From: Luteimonas sp. JM171 | GTDB taxonomy: Bacteria; Pseudomonadota; Gammaproteobacteria; Xanthomonadales; Xanthomonadaceae | Direction of reading: 5' to 3' | NCBI RefSeq assembly: GCF_001717465.1 | Contig: NZ_CP017074.1 | Span: forward strand, 958,873-1,022,872 | Length of the DNA stretch: 64,000 bases | Shown: positions 53,826-63,767 of the stretch, in pieces | How the letters are laid out: each line of letters begins with the position of its first letter | How positions within the stretch are numbered: the stretch's first letter is position 1 | The notes under the pieces: model-generated | What the model was told of the DNA's origin: nothing | The model's database searches: none | The model's input: only the letters and a program-made list of their open reading frames with translations | Position numbers and translations under genes: made by a program

Positions 53826-54917
53826 ATGTTCAAAGGCGGCACTCCTCCGGGGCGGATCCTTGTCGTCGACGACCAGCCGGGCAACCTGAGGGTCGTTGGC
53901 GCGCTGTTGTCGCGCAACGGTCACGAGGTCATCACCGCGCCCAATGGCCAGGAGGCACTGGACACCGCCGCCGCGCAGCTTCCGGACCTGATGCTGCTGG
54001 ACGTGATGATGCCGGACATGGACGGCTTTGAAGTCCTGGCCGAGATCAAGCGCAGCGAGAAGTTGGCCAGGCTCCCGGTGGTGTGCCTGACAGCAGCCCG
54101 CGACCGGGAGCAGCTGCTGCGGGCCTTTGATTCCGGCGCCGTGGACTACGTCACCAAGCCGTTCCTGCCCGAGGAGCTGCTGGCCCGGGTGAACGCCCAC
54201 CTGGGCCTGAAGCTGGCCCGCGACCGCCTGGAGCGGGTGGCCCGCGAGCGTCAGGAACTGGTGAACCTGGTCGCCCACGACCTCAAGAATCCGCTGGGCA
54301 GCGTGCTGTTCGCGGTGGACATCCTGCGCAACGATGGCGTGCCCGAGCACCGGGTCCCGCGCTATCTGGAAACCATCCACGACAGCGCCAGCGACGCCAT
54401 CGGCTATATCCGCCTGTATCTGGAAACCCAGCGCGAGGCGCGCAGGCGCAGCGCCGATGCGGTGGCGGTCATTGCCGATGTGCTGCGGGTGCTGGAGCAC
54501 CGCTACGGCCTGCAGTTTGAATCGCGCGGCCTGCAGCTGAAGGTGCAGGCGCCTGCGGAGGCGCGCGCGCAGATCGATCCTGTGGTGCTGCGCCAGGTGG
54601 TGGAGAACCTGGTCAGCAATGCGCTCAAGTACGCGACGGGCAGCGACCTGGAGATCAGCTGCCGGCTGGGCGCCCCGGGTTACATCCAGCTGCTGGCCGA
54701 CGACCGCGGGCCCGGCATCCCGCGCGCGCGGCAGCGCCAACTGTTCCAGCCGTTCACCCGCCTGCATGCCGAAACGTCCCCCGACGATGCCTCGAGCGGG
54801 CTCGGGTTGAGCCTGGCGCGCCAGATCATTGCCGACGCCGGCGGGCAGCTCTGGTATGAGGACCGCGAAGGCGGCGGGGCCCGATTCATCATCGAGCTGC
54901 CGGTGCCGCGCGACTGA
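53826..54917 (+). CDS. Response regulator-histidine kinase fusion
   Basis: A 363-residue cytosolic protein with an N-terminal receiver (about 10-125: acid pair DD at 15-16, phospho-acceptor Asp59 in LLDVMMPDMDG, Lys111) and a histidine kinase core: H-box NLVAHDLKNPLGSV with His151, N-box VENLVSNALKYA, DDRGPGIP and SGLGLSLARQ. The receiver-first layout suggests an input from another kinase that tunes this kinase. It has no membrane span. Start ATG at 53826, overlapping the signal for a GTG slightly upstream. Confidence 0.9.
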   Translation: MFKGGTPPGRILVVDDQPGNLRVVGALLSRNGHEVITAPNGQEALDTAAAQLPDLMLLDVMMPDMDGFEVLAEIKRSEKLARLPVVCLTAARDREQLLRAFDSGAVDYVTKPFLPEELLARVNAHLGLKLARDRLERVARERQELVNLVAHDLKNPLGSVLFAVDILRNDGVPEHRVPRYLETIHDSASDAIGYIRLYLETQREARRRSADAVAVIADVLRVLEHRYGLQFESRGLQLKVQAPAEARAQIDPVVLRQVVENLVSNALKYATGSDLEISCRLGAPGYIQLLADDRGPGIPRARQRQLFQPFTRLHAETSPDDASSGLGLSLARQIIADAGGQLWYEDREGGGARFIIELPVPRD

Positions 54918-54953
54918 TAGGGCCGGGCACGGAGCGCGTGCCCGGGAGCCGCC

Positions 54954-55328
54954 TCAGGCGCCTTCATCGCCCCCATGGGCCTCAACTGGCCCGCGCATGT
55001 CCTGCTCCCGCGGCGGGCGGCTGCGGCGCGCGCCGCCGATCCGCCGGGCGCTGCCTTCGATGGCCTCGCCGCTGGTTTCGCGCCGTCGCCGGTACGCGTA
55101 GACCACCAGGCCTGCCGCCACCGCCATCAGGGCGGCCGCGGCCCCGGCGCTGATGGCCGGATGCTCGCGGGTGGATTTGATCACCGCGCGACCGCCCGCG
55201 CGCGCCGCTCCCACGGCAACGCCGGCCTTGAACCAGCGGCGGGCGTGGTCAGGTACGTGGCGCACGTTGTCGCCGATCTGGCCGGCCAGCTGCGTGGCCT
55301 TGTCCTGGAAATGTTCGAGTCTGTTCAT
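54954..55328 (-). CDS. Single-span membrane protein of unknown function
   Basis: A 124-residue protein. The N-terminal 60 residues form an amphipathic helix region (MNRLEHFQDKATQLAGQIG and basic residues), one transmembrane helix follows (about 61-79, ISAGAAAALMAVAAGLVVYA), then a basic and acidic tail. The layout resembles DUF883-like ribosome-associated membrane proteins but the family is not certain. AAGGAA precedes the ATG at 55328. Converges on the kinase gene. Confidence 0.65.
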   Translation of the reverse strand: MNRLEHFQDKATQLAGQIGDNVRHVPDHARRWFKAGVAVGAARAGGRAVIKSTREHPAISAGAAAALMAVAAGLVVYAYRRRRETSGEAIEGSARRIGGARRSRPPREQDMRGPVEAHGGDEGA

Positions 55329-55418
55329 CACGGGATTCCTTGGGCTGGTTCGGCGGGCTGCACCCGCGTGGGGTGGAGTATCCGCCACGCTTCGTAGCAG
55401 GCGCGTGAGCAGGGCGCG

Positions 55419-57893
55419 TTACTGGCGCCGGCGCGCACGATGGGTCGGCACCGCGCTCCACGGATCCTCCGGCCAGGGATGCCTAGGGTAGCGGCCCTTC
55501 ATTTCCTTGCGCACCTCCGGCCAGGTGCGTTCCCAGAAGCTGCGCAGGTCGCGGGTGACCTGCAGCGGCCGGCCCGCCGGCGACAGCAGGTGCAACGTGA
55601 GCGGCACCCGGCCATCGGCAATGCGCGGCGTCTCGGCCAGCCCGAACAGCTCCTGGAGCTTGACCGCCAGCACCGGCTCGCGGCCGCTCGCATAGTCGAT
55701 CCGCCGCTCCTGCCCGGAGGGAACCACGATCCGCTCAGGCGCCAGCTCGTCCACCCGCCGCGCCAGCGGCCAGTCGAGCAGGCTTTTGAGGGCGCGCGAG
55801 AGCTCTTCGGCATCCAGCGCATCAAGGCGGGTCTTGCCGGCGTACGCAGGGGCAAGCCAGTCATCCAGGCCGGCAAGCAGCGCGGCGTCGGAAAGGTCGG
55901 GCAGGCCGAGCTCTGGCATCCACTCGCGCAGGCACCGCACGCGCTCGCGCCACTGCTGCAGGCGCGGGCTCCAGGGCAGCGCATCCAGGCCGCGCGCCCG
56001 GACGGCGTCCACCAGCGCCGCGGCCGCCTGCGCGGGATCGATCCGCCCTCCCGGGCGGCTGTCGAGGACGATGGCGTCGAACGCATGCACGCGCTCGGAC
56101 ACCAGCGCGCCGCGGGCGTCGTCCCAGCGCACCTGCTCGCGCTCCTGGAAGCGTCCGGCGAATGCGCGCCGCAGGTATGCCTCGTCCACCGGCGCGGCGC
56201 GGAGGACCTGCGCCTGCCGCGGATCAAAGCGCAGATCGCTGGGCACCAGCCACGGCTCGCCGACCAGTTCGCTCGAAGGCGCCAGCTGCGCCATGCGCCC
56301 GTTGGCCAGCTGGTAGCGCAGGGGATCGGCAGGATGCTGGCGGGCAATCCGGTCGGGGAAGGCGTGGGCAAGCCGGTCGCCCAGGGCATGCGCGGGAACG
56401 TGCCCCGGCGGACGGGCCTTCACGCCCAGGCGCTTGCGCCAGCGCGCCGCAGCGGCATCGATGGTGGCCAGCGCGCCGCGATGCGCCTCCGGCGCAATGC
56501 GGCCCTGGCGGAACCCGGCCAGGGCCTGCCAGCGGGCCGCCAGCGCATCCCCGTGGGCGGGCAGCGGATCCCGCGCCTCCAGCAGGGCCACCAGGTCGCA
56601 GGCCAGCGGCTCCTGCCCATCGGCCGACAGCAGCAGGGCGGCCAGGCGTGGATCGGTGCCCAGCCCCAGCATGCTTCGACCGTGCGGGGTGATGCGGCCG
56701 GTGGCGTCGAGCGCTCCCAGGCTGCGCAGCAGGTCGCGCCCGGCGGCCAGCGCCCCGCGCGGCGGCGGGTCCACGAAGCGCAGGGCGTCGCTGCCCCAGG
56801 CCGCCAGTTCGAGCGCCAGGCCGGCGAGCCCGGCCTGGACGATTTCGGGCCGCCGCTGCGGTTCCAGCCGCTGCGATTGCGGCCAAAGACGATAGGCCCA
56901 GCCGGCCGCGACACGCCCGGCCCGGCCGGCGCGCTGGTTGGCGGAGGCCTGCGTGATGGCCACCGTATCCAGCCGCGAAAGCCCGCTGCCCGGGTCGAAG
57001 CGGGGTTCGCGTGCCAGCCCGGAATCGACCACCACCCGAACCCCGGGGAGGGTCACGCTGGATTCGGCGACGTTGGTGGCCAGGACCACCCGTCGCGCGC
57101 CGTCGGCCGCCGGACGCAGCACGTGGGCCTGGCGCTCCACCGGCAGATCGCCGTGCAGCGCCAACACCTCCGCGCCGGGCGCCTGGGCCTCCAGCGCCGC
57201 CTGCACCCGGGAGATCTCGCGCCGGCCGGGCAGGAACACCAGCACGTCGCCCGGATGCGCATCCAGCGCATGCCGGACCGCACGCACTGCGTGGCGCTCG
57301 GGCGTCTCGTCGCGGCGGCCGGCGAAATGCGCAATCTCCACCGGGAACGCCCGGCCGGCGCTCGACAGCCGCGGTGCGTCCAGGAAACGGGCCAGGCCCT
57401 CGCCATCAAGGGTGGCCGACATCACCACGATGCGCAGGTCCTCGCGCAGCCCGGACTGCACGTCCAGCGCCAGCGCCAGGCCCAGGTCCGCGGCCAGGTG
57501 CCGTTCGTGGAACTCGTCGAAAAGCAGCGCCCCGACGCCCTCCAGCATCGGGTCGGCCTGGATCATGCGGGTGAGGATCCCCTCGGTCACCACCTCGATC
57601 CGGGTCCGCGCGGAAGTGCGATTCTCGAAGCGGATGCGGTAGCCCACGGTTTCGCCCACCGGCTCGCCGAGCTGCGCCGCCATGAAGGTGGCGGCCGCGC
57701 GTGCGGCCACGCGCCGGGGCTCAAGCATCACGATCCGGCGGCCCGCCAGCCAGCCGGCGTCCAGCAGCGCAGGCGGCACCCGCGTGGTCTTGCCCGCGCC
57801 CGGCGGCGCTTCGAGCACCAGCCGCGGGTGCGCGGCCAGGCTCTCGGCTATCGCCGGCAGCAGGGTATCGATGGGAAAGTCGGGCGCGGTCAC
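55419..57893 (-). CDS. hrpB: HrpB ATP-dependent RNA helicase
   Basis: An 824-residue DEAH-box helicase of the HrpB type. Walker A is PPGAGKTT (30-37), motif II is DEFH at 126-129, motif III SAT is in VMSATLDGEGLA, and motif VI appears as QRAGRAGRVAAGWAYRLW; the HrpB C-terminal region (YLRRAFAGRFQERE, then PLTLHLLSPAGRPLQVTRDL) is complete. Length matches the family (about 820). Its RNA target is not known. Divergent from the TatD gene 35 bases away. Confidence 0.95.
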   Translation of the reverse strand: MTAPDFPIDTLLPAIAESLAAHPRLVLEAPPGAGKTTRVPPALLDAGWLAGRRIVMLEPRRVAARAAATFMAAQLGEPVGETVGYRIRFENRTSARTRIEVVTEGILTRMIQADPMLEGVGALLFDEFHERHLAADLGLALALDVQSGLREDLRIVVMSATLDGEGLARFLDAPRLSSAGRAFPVEIAHFAGRRDETPERHAVRAVRHALDAHPGDVLVFLPGRREISRVQAALEAQAPGAEVLALHGDLPVERQAHVLRPAADGARRVVLATNVAESSVTLPGVRVVVDSGLAREPRFDPGSGLSRLDTVAITQASANQRAGRAGRVAAGWAYRLWPQSQRLEPQRRPEIVQAGLAGLALELAAWGSDALRFVDPPPRGALAAGRDLLRSLGALDATGRITPHGRSMLGLGTDPRLAALLLSADGQEPLACDLVALLEARDPLPAHGDALAARWQALAGFRQGRIAPEAHRGALATIDAAAARWRKRLGVKARPPGHVPAHALGDRLAHAFPDRIARQHPADPLRYQLANGRMAQLAPSSELVGEPWLVPSDLRFDPRQAQVLRAAPVDEAYLRRAFAGRFQEREQVRWDDARGALVSERVHAFDAIVLDSRPGGRIDPAQAAAALVDAVRARGLDALPWSPRLQQWRERVRCLREWMPELGLPDLSDAALLAGLDDWLAPAYAGKTRLDALDAEELSRALKSLLDWPLARRVDELAPERIVVPSGQERRIDYASGREPVLAVKLQELFGLAETPRIADGRVPLTLHLLSPAGRPLQVTRDLRSFWERTWPEVRKEMKGRYPRHPWPEDPWSAVPTHRARRRQ

Positions 57894-57928
57894 CGGGGCA
57901 AGGATAGGACGCGGCCTACAATAAGCGC

Positions 57929-58723
57929 ATGCAACTGATCGACATCGGCGTCAACCTCACCCACGACAGCTTCGACCACGACCGCGACCAGGTCATCGAG
58001 CGCGCGCGCAATGCCGGCGTGACGCGGATGATCGTCACCGGCGCCAGCCGCGAACACTCGCCCAAGGCGCTGGAGCTGGCGCGCGCGCACCCCGGAGTGC
58101 TCTACGCCACCGCCGGCGTGCATCCGCACCACGCCAGCGAATACACCGCCGGGTGCGACGCCGAGATCCGCGCGCTGCACGCACACCCGGAAGTGGTGGC
58201 GGTCGGCGAGACCGGGCTCGACTACTTCCGCGACTTCTCGCCCCGGCCGGCGCAGCGCCGCGCCTTCGAGCGCCAGCTCGAGATTGCCGCGGAGAACGGC
58301 AAGCCGCTGTTCCTCCACCAGCGCGACGCGCACGCGGATTTCATGGCGGTGATGAAGGCGTTCGAGGGGCGCCTCGGCCCGGCGGTGGTGCACTGCTTCA
58401 CCGGCACCCGCGAGGAACTGTTCGACTACCTCGACCAGGACTGGCACATCGGCATCACCGGCTGGCTGTGCGACGAGCGCCGCGGCCGCCATTTGCGCGA
58501 GATCGTGCACAACATCCCCGCCAACCGGCTGATGGTGGAAACCGATTCGCCCTACCTGCTGCCGCGGACCCTGGCGCCGATGCCAAGGGACCGTCGCAAC
58601 GAGCCGATGTACCTGCCGCACATTCTCGCCGAGCTGGCCCGCGACCGCGGCGAGGCGGCCGAAGCCACCGCGGCGGCGGCGACGGCGACCGCCCAGGCGT
58701 TCTTCGGGCTGCCCGGAGCCTGA
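57929..58723 (+). CDS. TatD-family metal-dependent DNase
   Basis: A 264-residue TIM-barrel hydrolase. Metal ligands and motifs are in place: MQLIDIGVNLTHDSF at the start, GVHPHHA, AVGETGLDYFRDFSP, LFLHQRDAH, VVHCFTGTREEL and VETDSPYLLP. TatD proteins are 3'-5' exonucleases acting in DNA repair and RNA quality control. In this form His replaces some positions of the E. coli TatD, close to the YcfH-like branch. The divergent hrpB start is 35 bases upstream. Confidence 0.92.
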   Translation: MQLIDIGVNLTHDSFDHDRDQVIERARNAGVTRMIVTGASREHSPKALELARAHPGVLYATAGVHPHHASEYTAGCDAEIRALHAHPEVVAVGETGLDYFRDFSPRPAQRRAFERQLEIAAENGKPLFLHQRDAHADFMAVMKAFEGRLGPAVVHCFTGTREELFDYLDQDWHIGITGWLCDERRGRHLREIVHNIPANRLMVETDSPYLLPRTLAPMPRDRRNEPMYLPHILAELARDRGEAAEATAAAATATAQAFFGLPGA

Positions 58724-58738
58724 GCCGGCGCCGGGGGC

Positions 58739-59242
58739 TCAGGAGGGTGGCAGCGCCATCTGCTGCATCACCTCGCCCATCCGCGCCGCCTCCTCCTCCA
58801 TCTCGATCAGCCGCGCGCAGCCTTTTTCCAGCTCTTCGGCCGGCTGCTCGGCGATCTTGGCGGACGCGTGGCGGTGGGCCCAGTCCCAGACCGCGTCAAA
58901 GCGCGCGCCGTCGACCCCGCCGGCGGTCATGTCAGCGCGCTGGCCAGCCCGCATCTGGCGCAGGCTGGCCGCATCATGCTGCCCGCAGGCCTCGCCCAAC
59001 GCGTGCATGGTTGCACCGATCTGGACCGCAACCGCCCATGGCGCCATCCGCCCGTCGGCTTCCAGCCCTTCGTCCGGGATCTGGTCGGTGAGCGGCTCGG
59101 GCTCAGGCGCCGGCGCGGGCTGGGCGGGCACGACGGCCCCTTCCCCCGGATCATCGCCGCCGCCGCTGCAGGCACCCAGTGCAAGCGCCAGCGCCGCCGC
59201 GAGCGGCATCAGCCGCCACCGCGGCCAGGCACAACGTGACAT
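58739..59242 (-). CDS. Lipoprotein, paralogue 1 of a tandem pair
   Basis: A 167-residue lipoprotein (lipobox LALGAC, Cys25), with a Pro/Glu linker then a helical domain: GRMAPWAVAVQIGATMHAL, EACG, then RFDAVWDWAHRHASAKI and EKGCARL. The order PWA, CG, AVW.AH and a later Cys is shared with the next gene upstream (59357-59872), so the two are paralogues. The two conserved cysteines may form a disulfide. Unknown function. Same strand as the paralogue and the OmpA-domain gene. Confidence 0.75.
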   Translation of the reverse strand: MSRCAWPRWRLMPLAAALALALGACSGGGDDPGEGAVVPAQPAPAPEPEPLTDQIPDEGLEADGRMAPWAVAVQIGATMHALGEACGQHDAASLRQMRAGQRADMTAGGVDGARFDAVWDWAHRHASAKIAEQPAEELEKGCARLIEMEEEAARMGEVMQQMALPPS

Positions 59243-59356
59243 GGGACTCCCCTCCCTGTTCGTTGCGCCGAGCATACCGCCCATCGCGGCGACGGGGACG
59301 GCCCGGCTTCGGGGACTGCGACGACGGTCAGGTGCGAGGCGCGACCGGCGGAGCGG

Positions 59357-59872
59357 TCAAGGCTGCGGCACACCCCGGCTGTACTGGCCGGACATCTGCC
59401 GCAGTTCTTCCAGCTCGGCGCACGACTGTGCCCGCTGCTCGGCGGTGCCGGCGGCGAAATCGCGTTTGGCCTTGGCATGGGCCTGCCTCCAGACCGCCTC
59501 GAACGCCTTCATGTCGGTGCCGAGCGACTCCAGCTGGTCCCGCGCCCCGGCGTCCATGTCGTCGAAGCCCGCATCGCCTTCGATGCCGCAGCCTTCGGCC
59601 AGCGCCTGCAGGCCGCCACCCATCTGCGCGGCCATGGCCCAGGGCTGGAGCCTGCCGTGCTCACCCATTGCCGCCTCGGGCAGCGGCGCGTCGGGGTCGG
59701 GCACGGGCGCCGCATCGGCTTCTGCCGCCTGTGCCTGGACTCCGCGAGCCTCCTGTTCCGCGGCCGCCGGCACCGGCGCCGGCGCGTCTTCCGGTGCCCC
59801 TGCGCCGCAGGCGGCCAGCACCAGCACCAGGGTGATGGGGAGGGCGACGTGGACCTGTCGAGGATTGCGCAT
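59357..59872 (-). CDS. Lipoprotein, paralogue 2 of a tandem pair
   Basis: A 171-residue lipoprotein (lipobox VLAAC, Cys22). A Pro/Ala/Glu linker (about 23-68) is followed by the helical domain with GRLQPWAMAAQMGGGLQAL, EGCG, FEAVWRQAHAKAK and QSCAEL, which aligns to paralogue 1. Its start at 59872 lies 11 bases after the OmpA-family stop, so it is second in an operon; paralogue 1 begins 114 bases after its stop. Function unknown. Confidence 0.75.
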   Translation of the reverse strand: MRNPRQVHVALPITLVLVLAACGAGAPEDAPAPVPAAAEQEARGVQAQAAEADAAPVPDPDAPLPEAAMGEHGRLQPWAMAAQMGGGLQALAEGCGIEGDAGFDDMDAGARDQLESLGTDMKAFEAVWRQAHAKAKRDFAAGTAEQRAQSCAELEELRQMSGQYSRGVPQP

Positions 59873-59883
59873 GGGGTTCCTTT

Positions 59884-60978
59884 TCAAAGTTTGATGAGTT
59901 CGACCCGGCGGTTCTGCGCCCGGCCGTGGTCGGTGCCTTCGTCTGCCACCGGCTGTGAATGCCCGTGGCCACGGGCCTCCAGGCGCGAAGGATCCATGCC
60001 GCGGGCGGCAAGCGCGTCCACCACCGACTGCGCCCGTTGCTCGGACAGGCGCTGGTTGTAGGCGGCGTCGCCGGTCGCGTCGGTGTGTCCGTTGACCGAC
60101 AGGCGCAGCGCCGGATCAGCTGCCAGCAGGTGCAGCATCTGCTCCAGCTGCGGCTGTGAATCAGGCAGGATGTCGGCGCTGTCGGTGGCGAAGTTCACCT
60201 GCACGGCGACCCGGCCTGCAGTCGCGAGGTGCTGGGCCAGTTCCGACGCGGGGACCAGGCCCGAGGTGATCTGCAGCGGCTGCTCGCGCACCACGATCAT
60301 GCCGGCAAAGTTCTGCGCGGTGCAGGTACGCACCCACACATTGCCGTCGTCCCTGCGCAGTGCGAAGACCTGGACCGGGCTGTTGATCCGGCACCGCGCC
60401 TCGGTCGGCCAGTCGCGCATCACCGCCTCGACCTCGCTGCGGACGTCGCGCGGGATTTCACCGGCGAACACTTCCACCCCGCCCGCCGATGTCACGGCGT
60501 GCTCGAGGTTGCGTGCCACCTCCAGGCCCGAGTATTGCTTGCCGCTGTCCCGGTCGACGCGGATTCCGGTGGCATATGCCTGGCCTTCGGCGATGTGGAA
60601 CCGGTCGCCGACCCACAGTGCCACCTGGCCAAAATCCAGCTGCACGGTGTGCCTGCCGCCACTCTCCCGATACCCCTCGGGCAGGGTGAAGTACGGCGGC
60701 GTGCCCAGCGCCGCGGTGGACGCCGGCAGCGTGTTGATGTCGAAGGTCGACCCCGCTTCGGGGTCCGCCGGTTCCGCCGCATCCAGCTCGACGTCTTCGG
60801 TTTCTGCGGCCGGGCCCGGAGCTTGGGTTTCGGCCGGCGCCGGTACTGGTGCTGGTGCGGGAGCAGGGGGGTGGGTTTCCTCCACCTCCGGTTCTGGCGG
60901 CGCCCCGCATCCCGCCATGGCGAGAGCAAACATGGTGGGCAGCATCGCGCGTCTCGCCGCGCCGTTGATTCCGGTCAT
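59884..60978 (-). CDS. OmpA-domain lipoprotein
   Basis: A 364-residue lipoprotein (lipobox AMAGC, Cys24) with a Pro/Ala/Glu linker (about 25-75), a middle domain of about 75-235 that I do not recognise (PYFTLPEGYRESGGRHTVQL, VWVRTCTAQNFAGMIVV), and a C-terminal OmpA domain: NGHTDATGDAAYNQRLSEQR, and RAQNRRVELI, which binds peptidoglycan diaminopimelate. A tether between outer membrane and cell wall is expected. It leads an operon with the two paralogous lipoproteins. Confidence 0.85.
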   Translation of the reverse strand: MTGINGAARRAMLPTMFALAMAGCGAPPEPEVEETHPPAPAPAPVPAPAETQAPGPAAETEDVELDAAEPADPEAGSTFDINTLPASTAALGTPPYFTLPEGYRESGGRHTVQLDFGQVALWVGDRFHIAEGQAYATGIRVDRDSGKQYSGLEVARNLEHAVTSAGGVEVFAGEIPRDVRSEVEAVMRDWPTEARCRINSPVQVFALRRDDGNVWVRTCTAQNFAGMIVVREQPLQITSGLVPASELAQHLATAGRVAVQVNFATDSADILPDSQPQLEQMLHLLAADPALRLSVNGHTDATGDAAYNQRLSEQRAQSVVDALAARGMDPSRLEARGHGHSQPVADEGTDHGRAQNRRVELIKL

Positions 60979-61050
60979 CGTGTCCTCCCTGTCAGCCGAT
61001 GTCGCCGCCGCGCGGCAGCGGGCAAACCTACCAGGATTCCATGCGCGTGA

Positions 61051-61835
61051 TCAGCTGCGCAGCCCCACCCCGCGCCTGAGGAGCCACAGGCCGAGCGTTC
61101 CGAGCACCGCCACGAAGGCCAGCATCAGCGCATAGGCCACCCACAGCGGCACGTCGCCCTGGCCCAGCAGGCCGTAGCGGAATGCGTTGACCATGTAGAA
61201 GATGGGATTGGCGTAGGTGAGCTTCTCGGCCCAGCCCGGCAGCAGGGTGACCGAATAGAACACGCCACCCAGGTAGGTCAGCGGGGTGAGGATGAAGATC
61301 GGCACGATCGCCACGTCGTCGAACTTCTTGGCGAAGATCGCGTTGACGAAGCCGGCCAGCGAGAAGATCGTCGAACCCAGCAGCACCGTCGACAGCGTGA
61401 TCCAGGGATGCGGGATGCGCACCGTGGTGAACAGCATCGCGATGCACAGCACGATCACCCCGACCATCAGCCCGCGCATCACCGCGCCGGCGACGTAGCC
61501 TCCCAGGATCACCCATGGCGGCATCGGGCTGACCAGCAGCTCTTCCACGTGGCGCCCGAACTTGGCGCCGAAGAAGCTCGAGGAGATGTTGCCGTAGCTG
61601 TTCTGGATCACGCTCATCATCACCAGCCCCGGGACGATGAAGTCCATGTAGCTGATTCCGTCCATGGTCCCGATGCGGCTGCCGATCAGGCCGCCGAAGA
61701 TCAGGAAATAGAGCGTCATGGTGATCGCCGGCGGCACCAGGGTCTGGCTCCAGATCCGGAGGATGCGCATGACCTCGCGCCGGGCCACCGTGCCCAGCGC
61801 CACCAGGTTGAACCGCAGCGTGCCTTCGACCGCAC

Positions 61836-61839
<4 letters not shown>
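61051..61839 (-). CDS. ABC-2 type exporter permease (YadH-like)
   Basis: A 262-residue membrane protein with about six helices and the ABC-2 pattern: TPPAITMTLYFLIFGGLIGSRIG-like early region (LVPPAITMTLYFLIFGG), FGRHVEELLVSPMP as the coupling helix, and the segment LTYLGGVFYSVTLLPGWAEKL. Together with the ATPase gene, whose stop overlaps its start by 4 bp, this matches the YadGH-type exporter. Substrate unknown. Confidence 0.88.
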
Positions 61840-62813
<974 letters not shown>

Positions 62814-62885
62814 GGGGGTCCTTGTCGCGGTTCGCACGGCGAATCCCATTAGTATAGGCGGCTGTGCACGGGCACTCGTGCGACG

Positions 62886-63665
62886 TTGCGTTGCGTTTCC
62901 TTGGTACCCAGACAGTTCCCCCTCAAACTCGTTTCCCGGCGGATGATCGCGCCCACCGTTGCCCACCTGGAGCTGGTGCGCGACGACGGCCACGCGCTGG
63001 ACTTCAACCCCGGCCAGTTCATCCAGGTCCATTTCGAACTCGCTGACGGCACGCCGGCAAGGCGCAGCTATTCGATCGCCTCGGTGCGCGACCGCCCCGC
63101 GCGGCCGGACGACCTGGTGGAGATCGCGGTGAGTTACGTGCCCGGCGGCGCGGCCACCGCGCTGTTCGAGAGCCTGGAAGTGGGCGAGAGCATCAACGCC
63201 GCCGGGCCGTTCGGGCGCTTCTGCCTGATGCCCAACGATGCCAACCGGCGCTACCTGCTGATTGCCACCGGCACCGGGGTCACGCCATACCGCGCCATGC
63301 TGCCGCTGCTGGAGCAGCAGATGCAGGCGCGCGGCATCGAGGTCGTGGTGCTGTTCGGGGCGCGCAGCCCGGCCGAGCTGCTGTACGGCGACGAGTTCCG
63401 CGCCTTTGCCGAAGCCCACCCGAACTTCCGCTTCATCCCCTGCTTCTCGCGTGAGCTGCCGGAGCCCGGCTCGGCGCACGACCATCCCGATGTCCGCCAC
63501 GGCTACGTGCAGCAGTTCCTGGACGAACTCGCGCCCAGCGGCGACGCCGACCTGGCCTACCTGTGCGGCAACCCGGACATGGTCGACGCCTGCTTCGAGG
63601 CGCTGAAGGATTACGGCCTGGCCGTGCCGCAGATCCGGCGCGAGAAGTACGTCAGCAACAAGTAG
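62886..63665 (+). CDS. fpr: Ferredoxin-NADP+ reductase (Fpr family)
   Basis: A flavoenzyme of up to 259 residues. FAD contacts are in RRSYSIASVR, the isoalloxazine/NADP parts in ATGTGVTPYRAML, and CGNPDMVDAC, with EKYVSNK at the C-terminus as in bacterial subclass I reductases. It moves electrons between NADPH and ferredoxin or flavodoxin. No ATG is present at the right place: the start is a TTG at 62886 or 62901 (MVPRQFPLKLVSRR); neither has a clear ribosome site. The divergent ABC exporter starts 73 bases away. Confidence 0.88.
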   Translation: MRCVSLVPRQFPLKLVSRRMIAPTVAHLELVRDDGHALDFNPGQFIQVHFELADGTPARRSYSIASVRDRPARPDDLVEIAVSYVPGGAATALFESLEVGESINAAGPFGRFCLMPNDANRRYLLIATGTGVTPYRAMLPLLEQQMQARGIEVVVLFGARSPAELLYGDEFRAFAEAHPNFRFIPCFSRELPEPGSAHDHPDVRHGYVQQFLDELAPSGDADLAYLCGNPDMVDACFEALKDYGLAVPQIRREKYVSNK

Positions 63666-63696
63666 GCGCGACCGGTCCGCTTGGGACGCGGGCCAA

Positions 63697-63714
63697 TGTC
63701 AAGGTCGCTTGACA
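63697..63714. promoter_or_regulatory. Palindromic operator copy 1, with -35 element
   Basis: A perfect 7-bp inverted repeat TGTCAAG/CTTGACA with a 4-base spacer. Its right half contains TTGACA, a perfect -35 element; CATCAT lies 17 bases downstream (63732-63737) as a possible -10. Confidence 0.75.
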
Positions 63715-63740
63715 GCGCTGGCAGATAGGCGCATCATCGA

Positions 63741-63758
63741 TGTCAAGCTCACTTGACA
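63741..63758. promoter_or_regulatory. Palindromic operator copy 2
   Basis: A second 18-base copy of the same inverted repeat (TGTCAAG, 4 bases, CTTGACA), 44 bases centre-to-centre from the first, covering the expected transcription start of the membrane protein gene. A dimeric repressor could bind both sites. Confidence 0.75.
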
Positions 63759-63767
63759 CATGCCGCC

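Noticed and set aside
62814..63500. Extended N-terminus for the YadG-like ATPase
   Set aside because: The extension runs antisense to the ferredoxin reductase gene and has no similarity; the ATG at 62813 gives a normal ABC ATPase.
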